From: a virus
IMG/VR virus record: IMGVR_UViG_3300042483_000260
Span: 1 to 41,793 of that record
Length of the DNA: 41,793 nucleotides
Strand: one strand, 5' to 3'
A model generated the notes under the pieces. It made no database searches. It was not told the DNA's origin and saw nothing but the letters and a program-made list of their open reading frames with translations. The position numbers were made by a program, and so were the translations under genes. Of the stretch, positions 37,143-41,793 are shown piece by piece. Each line of letters begins with the position of its first letter. Positions within the stretch are counted from its first letter, which is position 1.

Positions 37143-37284
37143 TCTAAGTAATCAATTTCCTCAAGAGGACGATGATCCAGAGGGACATTACAAAGATTTC
37201 CATGTTCGTAAGGGCAATCGTAAATCCTCCCATGATCGGCAGGAAAAGAAGCAATTACGGAAGTTCTCAAAATATGACAACTGA
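37126..37284 (+). CDS. 52-residue charged protein
   Basis: ATG 37126 inside the previous gene's end, no clear binding site. An Asn-rich, acidic N-terminus is followed by a basic C-terminus (HVRKGNRKSSHDRQEKKQLRKF), which looks nucleic-acid-binding. Supported by its place in an otherwise empty gap. Confidence 0.45.
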   Translation: MNQNNNLSNQFPQEDDDPEGHYKDFHVRKGNRKSSHDRQEKKQLRKFSKYDN

Positions 37285-37287
37285 TGT

Positions 37288-37293
37288 TAAGAT
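37288..37293 (+). promoter_or_regulatory. Leaderless-type -10 (TAAGAT)
   Basis: Ends 6 nt before ATG 37300, preceded by TGT as an extended -10. Confidence 0.5.
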
Positions 37294-37299
37294 GTACCT

Positions 37300-37458
37300 A
37301 TGAATATCACCTATTTGATGCACACTCCTAACATGCTTGACGCAAAAGAACAGGCTGTTATACTTGCCCACAGTCAAGGGTTTAAAACTGCAATGGTTAC
37401 AGCCATTGACCAACCTGAGTATGGGGAATATCAAGTAACACTAGTCGTCAACAAATAG
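37300..37458 (+). CDS. 52-residue protein, unknown
   Basis: ATG 37300. It has a helix-strand composition (LDAKEQAVILAHSQG, then EYQVTLVVNK), suggesting a small alpha/beta fold. It is followed 8 nt later by a gene with its own AGGAG. Confidence 0.55.
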   Translation: MNITYLMHTPNMLDAKEQAVILAHSQGFKTAMVTAIDQPEYGEYQVTLVVNK

Positions 37459-37466
37459 GAGAAAAT

Positions 37467-37730
37467 ATGTCAGAGGTAGAACAAAAAGAACCAATGGACT
37501 TTGATGATTGGTTGCAAATTGGTCTTGACAGCAAATGGTGTCTGTACCCAACTTGCTACATGCACGATGGCATTCCTACTTCCGATGCGGAAGAACAAGC
37601 GATGGAAGAGGGCCATGACCCTTGCATGCATGTAATTCGCTTGTTTGCCACTGAAGAGCGTGAAGAGTACGATCAGGCATACGCACGGATGCACGATACC
37701 CTTCGCCATCGCATGCCATACACTTCGTAG
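37467..37730 (+). CDS. Acidic protein with three Cys
   Basis: 87 residues. ATG 37467 has AGGAG 6 nt upstream. It has C25, C30 and a CMH segment (HDPCMHVIRLF), which could bind one metal. Acidic overall. No family is recognised. Confidence 0.68.
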   Translation: MSEVEQKEPMDFDDWLQIGLDSKWCLYPTCYMHDGIPTSDAEEQAMEEGHDPCMHVIRLFATEEREEYDQAYARMHDTLRHRMPYTS

Positions 37731-37736
37731 TATCAT
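37731..37736 (+). promoter_or_regulatory. Leaderless-type -10 (TATCAT)
   Basis: Ends 6 nt before GTG 37743. Confidence 0.45.
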
Positions 37737-37742
37737 AGGTGA

Positions 37743-38042
37743 GTGAGCACCGAAGATAACTTAAACTGGGAGCAACATTCCCTTACTGAAGACCATGTTA
37801 GGTCGCTGACTACTGATAAGCCTTTTCGTGAAATGCTCTCTAGGGTCAGTCAAGGCAGCACTCCTGTAATGGGGCATAGAACTGGCAGTGGACATATTCA
37901 GTTGCGTATCAAAGGTGACGGAGTTGTTCATATGGCTAGTACGCCCTCAGACCACCGTGCGGTTAAAAACATGGAAAGTCTGGTTCGTAGGAAGATGGTT
38001 GAAATCGGTCATGATTTTCCAAGAAGGAAAAAAGGTCAGTAG
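37743..38042 (+). CDS. Small basic protein, possibly dsRBD/HicA-like fold
   Basis: 99 residues from GTG 37743. GSGHIQLRIKGDGVVHMASTPSDHRAVKNMESLVRRKM, in part, has the order of short HicA-like or dsRBD-like folds: a strand with a His, a turn, then a helix with SDxRAxxN and a basic end. The PSDHRA motif is one I associate with small actinobacterial and phage proteins. No toxin partner is visible. Weak assignment. Confidence 0.5.
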   Translation: MSTEDNLNWEQHSLTEDHVRSLTTDKPFREMLSRVSQGSTPVMGHRTGSGHIQLRIKGDGVVHMASTPSDHRAVKNMESLVRRKMVEIGHDFPRRKKGQ

Positions 38043-38049
38043 CCTGTAG

Positions 38050-38055
38050 TAAACT
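38050..38055 (+). promoter_or_regulatory. Leaderless-type -10 (TAAACT)
   Basis: Ends 6 nt before ATG 38062, preceded by TAG. It would start transcription of the tail-fibre operon. Confidence 0.5.
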
Positions 38056-38061
38056 GTTGCA

Positions 38062-38772
38062 ATGGCTCGCACCGTAAACTACACAGCCTCTCGTGGCTTA
38101 CCCTGGGAAAGAATTATTCGGGTTAAAAGTAAATCTAGACACCGACTAATGGTACCCACTGCTGTAAAGGCGCAGATCCAAACATCTGTAGATTCTAAAA
38201 AGAACATTACTGCATCAGTGACAGGTGCTGGAGAAGTGCTTCTTTGCCTGACAGCAGCAGAGACACTTGAATTGCCTGTTGGTGACTTAGAGTATGATGT
38301 TTTGGCAGTATACGACAGTGTCTACTACCAAGTTTCTAAAGGTAAAATCACTGTCACTGCATTAGACAATGTAACCGATAGAGATGAGGCTCAATCAATG
38401 GAACTCCGAATGAAGCAATACGAGGATTTCCGTAAGACCTTTACGTGGAAGGATAGTACTGGGACATTGCAAGCAGTTACTAACGCCTATCTCCAAGCAA
38501 AGAATACTGCTGGCACTACAGTATTAGATTTGCGCTGGTACTCAGCCATTCCAGCAGAAAACACAATTGTTGCTCTTGCAGCAGATCGCAGAGGGTATTT
38601 GGCTCCAAAGTCAGGAGTGACCCTTGAAATGCACATTTCAGACAAAAACAGTATTCCAGCAGGTGTTCACACCTTTGATTTATTTGTCCAAGATTCAGCA
38701 GGGGATTGGGAGCGACTAGCCGCAGGCACTATCTCAGTAGATGCTTCAGTCTCTACAAACCCTTATGGCTGA
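38062..38772 (+). CDS. Baseplate/tail-fibre-associated protein (BppU-like)
   Basis: 236 residues. After a basic beta strand (IIRVKSKSRHRLMVPTAV), two Ig-like beta domains follow, with a central helix EAQSMELRMKQYEDF. The second domain, VTLEMHISDKNSIPAGVHTFDLFVQDSAGDW, resembles upper baseplate/neck proteins (BppU_N type). It heads a run of tail-fibre genes, so it likely attaches a fibre to the baseplate. Overlaps the next gene by 8 nt. Confidence 0.6.
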   Translation: MARTVNYTASRGLPWERIIRVKSKSRHRLMVPTAVKAQIQTSVDSKKNITASVTGAGEVLLCLTAAETLELPVGDLEYDVLAVYDSVYYQVSKGKITVTALDNVTDRDEAQSMELRMKQYEDFRKTFTWKDSTGTLQAVTNAYLQAKNTAGTTVLDLRWYSAIPAENTIVALAADRRGYLAPKSGVTLEMHISDKNSIPAGVHTFDLFVQDSAGDWERLAAGTISVDASVSTNPYG

Positions 38773-39220
38773 TTATGTCCTGACTCTAGATGATGATACA
38801 AGTGTCATTGTCACTTCGGCAAAAAGCACGGTAACTTTACAAGATTCTACTCTTGAAGAATCGTTGGTTACTGGTGAAATTTCTACCGTAGATTTGCTTA
38901 TTAGTGACCCAGGTGTTGCTGGTCCTCCTAATACCCTCAGTATCGGCACAGTCACTACAGGTACGACAAGCGCTAGCATCACAGGTACTGCTCCAAACCA
39001 AGTCCTTAATCTTGTATTCCCTACAGCAACCCGACACGTACACACCCAAGGTACTGCTAGCACAACTTGGACAATTAATCATGCCTTGGGTGGTTATCCA
39101 TCAGTTTCAGTTGTAGATAGCGCTAATACTGTAGTGTTTGGGGAAGTAAACTATGTTTCTACCTCCCAAGTTGTAGTAAACTTTACATCAGCGTTCTCTG
39201 GTTTCGCATACCTCACGTAA
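38765..39220 (+). CDS. Tail fibre protein
   Basis: 151 residues from ATG 38765, inside the previous gene's end; the longer frame from 38741 is rejected. GVAGPPNTLSIGTVTTGTTSASITG is a fibre-type Gly/Thr-rich strand, and WTINHALGGYPSVSVVDSA with FSGFAYL is a domain frequent at the ends of phage fibres, here a probable host-binding or trimer-tip domain. The protein is all beta. Confidence 0.72.
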   Translation: MADYVLTLDDDTSVIVTSAKSTVTLQDSTLEESLVTGEISTVDLLISDPGVAGPPNTLSIGTVTTGTTSASITGTAPNQVLNLVFPTATRHVHTQGTASTTWTINHALGGYPSVSVVDSANTVVFGEVNYVSTSQVVVNFTSAFSGFAYLT

Positions 39221-39229
39221 GGAAGTTCA

Positions 39230-40534
39230 ATGGCTCAAAAGTTTCTAACTAATATTGACCTCAACCAGAATCAACTGATTAACGCTACGTTTGAAAAGTT
39301 AGGCACAGACCCATCTTCGGGCAACTTTGAAGGTCGCCTAATTTACAACACTGCAACCGACACTATCAAGGTGTACACGGGTTCGGCATGGAAGTCCCTG
39401 CCACATACTATCGTTTCTGGTGGTGGTGCTGGTATTGCTGAAGCACTCACAGTTTCTGAGTCAAACGGAACAATTACTCTTACACTTGCTGTTGCTGATA
39501 CCGACAGTGCTGGTCTATTGCCAGCCGCTATGTGGCAAATGCTCACAGATGCAACTTCTGATGCAACCAACAGCAAACTCGTAAAGCGTGACTCAAGCGG
39601 TAACGCTAAAGTCGCTACCCCAACAGATTCAGCACATATTGCCACCAAGGGTTATGTTGACTCAGCACGACAAGGGCTTGATGTTAAAGCATCCGTAAGA
39701 GTTGCAACTACCGCCGCAATTAACCTTTCAACAGACCTTGAGGCTGGCGATGTAATTGATGGTGTAACACTTGTTGCAGGTGACCGTGTTCTTGTTAAGA
39801 ACCAAGGAACCGCTTCTGAAAACGGTATTTATGTTGCTGTTGCTTCTGGTGCTGCCTCCCGTTCGTCGGACGCAAACGGAACAGCCGATACAGGTGAACT
39901 AACGAGTGGAACATTTACATTCGTTGAAGCAGGAACTGTCAACTTTGATTCTGGTTTCGTTGTTTCTACAGATGGAGCAATCACTGTTGGTTCAACAAAC
40001 ATCACTTGGACACAGTTTTCTGGTGCTGGCTCGTTTGAAGCAGGCGATGGACTCTCAAAGAGTGGCACACAAGTTAATGTTAATGTCACATCAAACCGCA
40101 CGGCAATTACGTCTGATGCTATTGACATCTCAGCCAACTATGTTGGTCAGTCCTCAATTACAACTCTCGGCACAATCACCACAGGTGTTTGGAACGGTAC
40201 AGACGTTGCTGTTGCAGACGGTGGTACTGGTGCGTCAGATGCAGCAAGTGCTCGTACAAACCTTGGTATCAAGACGACTGCTGGTGCAGTTACAACAAGC
40301 ACTTCAACACTTGCCCGTGTTGCCAAACAGGGATGTGCTGCAAGCATTACAGGAGTTTCAACTACCACTGTTACCCACAACTTTGGTACAACTGATGTAA
40401 ACGTACAGATTTACGAAGTATCAAGTGGTGCAACGGTAATTGGAGATGTGACTCGTTCTAACGCAGACACCCTCTCAATTGTTTTGTATGGCACTATTTC
40501 GGCTAACGATTACACCATCGTTGTAGTAGGTTAA
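39230..40534 (+). CDS. Tail fibre protein, large
   Basis: 434 residues from ATG 39230 with AAGGAAG upstream. The N-terminus FLTNIDLNQNQLINATFE is a typical fibre start; segments such as GRLIYNTATDTIKVYTGSAWKSL, HIATKGYVDSARQGLDVKASVR, and TGVWNGTDVAVADGGTGASDA are standard phage fibre motifs. It ends in a small beta domain (ASITGVSTTTVTHNFGT). It lies after the 151-residue fibre and before a longer one, so the virion probably bears a multi-protein fibre. Confidence 0.88.
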   Translation: MAQKFLTNIDLNQNQLINATFEKLGTDPSSGNFEGRLIYNTATDTIKVYTGSAWKSLPHTIVSGGGAGIAEALTVSESNGTITLTLAVADTDSAGLLPAAMWQMLTDATSDATNSKLVKRDSSGNAKVATPTDSAHIATKGYVDSARQGLDVKASVRVATTAAINLSTDLEAGDVIDGVTLVAGDRVLVKNQGTASENGIYVAVASGAASRSSDANGTADTGELTSGTFTFVEAGTVNFDSGFVVSTDGAITVGSTNITWTQFSGAGSFEAGDGLSKSGTQVNVNVTSNRTAITSDAIDISANYVGQSSITTLGTITTGVWNGTDVAVADGGTGASDAASARTNLGIKTTAGAVTTSTSTLARVAKQGCAASITGVSTTTVTHNFGTTDVNVQIYEVSSGATVIGDVTRSNADTLSIVLYGTISANDYTIVVVG

Positions 40535-40581
40535 TAGCAAATAGACCTTGCGGGGTCACAATATAGAAAGCGATTGAGGTC

Positions 40582-41793
40582 GTGGCACAGAAATTTACAG
40601 TACCTATTACTGTCAAGCAACTTGTTTCTGCTGGTTCTGATGCCGTAACCGTCTATGTAGATGCCGATACATACGCTCGCTTAAAAATTGAAGCAGGTGG
40701 TCGTCTTACTTGGGGTTCAGGTTCAGTAACAGGTGATACAAACCTTTATCGTGACTCTGCCGATGTCTTAAAGACAGATGACACTTTTAAAGCGCCAATC
40801 CTCTACGTAGACAACATTGAAATTGACCCAACTGGTGCTACAACCAACCAAGTTCTTAAATTTGATGGAACTAAATTTGCCCCAGGAACAGCCAGCACTG
40901 TTGGATCTATTGATGACCTTTCCGACGTAACTATCACATCGCCAACAAACGGACAAATTCTTAAATGGAATGGCACGGCATGGGTAAATGACACCGACGC
41001 TGCTGGTTCGTCAGTCAACGCACTTGATGATGTTGCAGACGTAACAATTACAACTGCTACCAGCGGTCAGTTCCTCAAATGGAACGGTACAGCATGGGTT
41101 AACGACGCTATTGATTTGGGCACAGACACCACAGGAAACTATGTTTCGGGTGTTTCATCTGGTACAGGTATCTCTGTTAGTCATACGCCTTCAGAGGGTT
41201 CAACGGCGACTGTTTCCCTTGATGCAACTTTAGACAATCTCTCTAATGTCACTGTCCCTTCTCCTACCACGAATGATGTGCTTCAATGGAATGGAACGGC
41301 ATGGGTAAATGTTGCCGCCTCCACAGTAGGTGCCACCAACCTTGATGGTCTAAGCGATGTCGTTGTTACATCTCCACTTCAATTCCAAGGATTGATGTAT
41401 GACGGAACCAACTGGGTAAACAGCAACATCCCAAATGTATACCTTGTCAGGAATAATACTGGCTCAACCATACTCAAAGGAACCTTAGTTGGTGCTGTTG
41501 GCGCAGAACCTAGCGGAAGAATAGATGTTGCACCATTTGAAGTAACAGGAACAGAAAACTCAGAACTTCGTGCGATGGGTATTGCTGTAAGCAATATCTC
41601 TAGCGGCGTTAACGGCGAAGTGATGAGTTTTGGAACTCTAACTGGTCTTGACACAAGAGGAAGCACCGCCAGTGCACTTGCGGTTGGTGACGAGACTTGG
41701 GCTGCTGGTGACATCCTTTTTGCCCACCCAACCGTTAATGGAAAACTCACAAATGTAAGACCACAACATGACCTTGCTGTTGCATTCATTACC
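40582..41793 (+). CDS. Tail fibre protein with tandem repeats (3' partial)
   Basis: GTG 40582 with GAGG 7 nt upstream; open to the window edge, 404 codons visible. The start AQKFTVPITVKQL leads to a domain with the DNIEIDPTGATTNQVLKFDG motif. Four repeats of about 27 residues follow (near 40909, 41023, 41218 and 41341), each with LxDVxVTSPTxGQxLKWNGTAWVN or a variant, separated by other beta segments. The repeats are known from trimeric phage fibres. The rest of the gene lies beyond the window. Confidence 0.85.
   Translation, partial: MAQKFTVPITVKQLVSAGSDAVTVYVDADTYARLKIEAGGRLTWGSGSVTGDTNLYRDSADVLKTDDTFKAPILYVDNIEIDPTGATTNQVLKFDGTKFAPGTASTVGSIDDLSDVTITSPTNGQILKWNGTAWVNDTDAAGSSVNALDDVADVTITTATSGQFLKWNGTAWVNDAIDLGTDTTGNYVSGVSSGTGISVSHTPSEGSTATVSLDATLDNLSNVTVPSPTTNDVLQWNGTAWVNVAASTVGATNLDGLSDVVVTSPLQFQGLMYDGTNWVNSNIPNVYLVRNNTGSTILKGTLVGAVGAEPSGRIDVAPFEVTGTENSELRAMGIAVSNISSGVNGEVMSFGTLTGLDTRGSTASALAVGDETWAAGDILFAHPTVNGKLTNVRPQHDLAVAFIT

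Noticed and set aside
39906-40400. 164-codon frame within the tail fibre gene
   Set aside because: Gln/Leu-rich alternative frame of a repetitive fibre gene without binding site.

Overview
The window looks like part of the genome of a tailed double-stranded DNA phage (Caudoviricetes) that infects an actinobacterium. Two WhiB-type Fe-S regulators (17.1 and 19.0 kb), a family confined to Actinobacteria and their phages, are the strongest host evidence. A SpoVS-like protein, many promoters that would give leaderless mRNAs, and -10 elements of the TANNNT type agree with this. The sequence is AT-rich, so a low-GC (for example freshwater) actinobacterium is more likely than a high-GC soil one; that last step is inference. 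No terminase, portal, capsid protein, integrase, tRNA or CRISPR array was recognised, so the packaging and head genes must lie outside the window.

Layout. (1) 0-7.1 kb, + strand: a tightly overlapped replication and recombination operon with a zinc-containing candidate ssDNA-binding protein, a family A DNA polymerase with proofreading domain, a RecA/UvsX recombinase, two small candidate PD-(D/E)XK nucleases, a Cas4/RecB-like nuclease with an Fe-S type Cys set, and small zinc proteins. (2) 7.1-13.5 kb, + strand: SpoVS-like protein, a ParB-fold protein and a run of low-complexity proteins of unknown role that share short motifs (PFDW; VNQQGMGGQN; GDDTR). (3) 13.5-19.7 kb, + strand: a Cys-rich protein, a HAD-like protein, a predicted TIM-barrel protein, a nucleoside-deoxyribosyltransferase-like protein, a DUF1599-like protein, the two WhiB proteins, an exported lysozyme-like enzyme and an HTH protein. 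(4) 19.7-25.7 kb, + strand: about twenty small, mostly acidic unknown proteins, often joined by ATGA or TAATG overlaps, including two hydrophobic micropeptides. (5) 25.7-30.3 kb: four larger genes (DUF932-like, zinc protein, DUF6011-like, SNF2-like helicase), each with its own promoter and strong terminator. (6) 30.3-31.2 kb: about 0.9 kb without genes, rich in short direct repeats; a candidate origin or control region. (7) 31.2-37 kb, both strands: small genes in divergent and convergent cassettes: a ParB-fold protein, three related GNAT acetyltransferases, two proteins that could be ADP-ribosyltransferase-like, a zinc metallopeptidase and unknowns. Several start with the same short N-terminal tag. 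(8) 37-41.8 kb, + strand: small genes, then four tandem tail-fibre or baseplate genes, the last running off the window.

Regulation seen in the sequence. Fourteen genes have a TANNNT-type -10 box ending 5-7 nt before the start codon and no Shine-Dalgarno sequence, as expected for leaderless transcripts. In the 18-29 kb block the pattern differs: promoters are followed by an A/C-rich CAACCAA...AAAGGAG leader, and a 10-mer, TGTAATGTCC, recurs both between and inside genes.

The best candidate for an undescribed system is the 31-37 kb region. Enzymes that would act on host proteins or nucleic acids (GNAT, ART-like, ParB-like, metallopeptidase) carry shared N-terminal tags (L-N/S-P-x-Q-F or H-E-S...Q-F-R) and are expressed from divergent leaderless promoters. 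By analogy with T4 internal proteins and Alt, the tag could target cargo into the virion for injection; this is a hypothesis.
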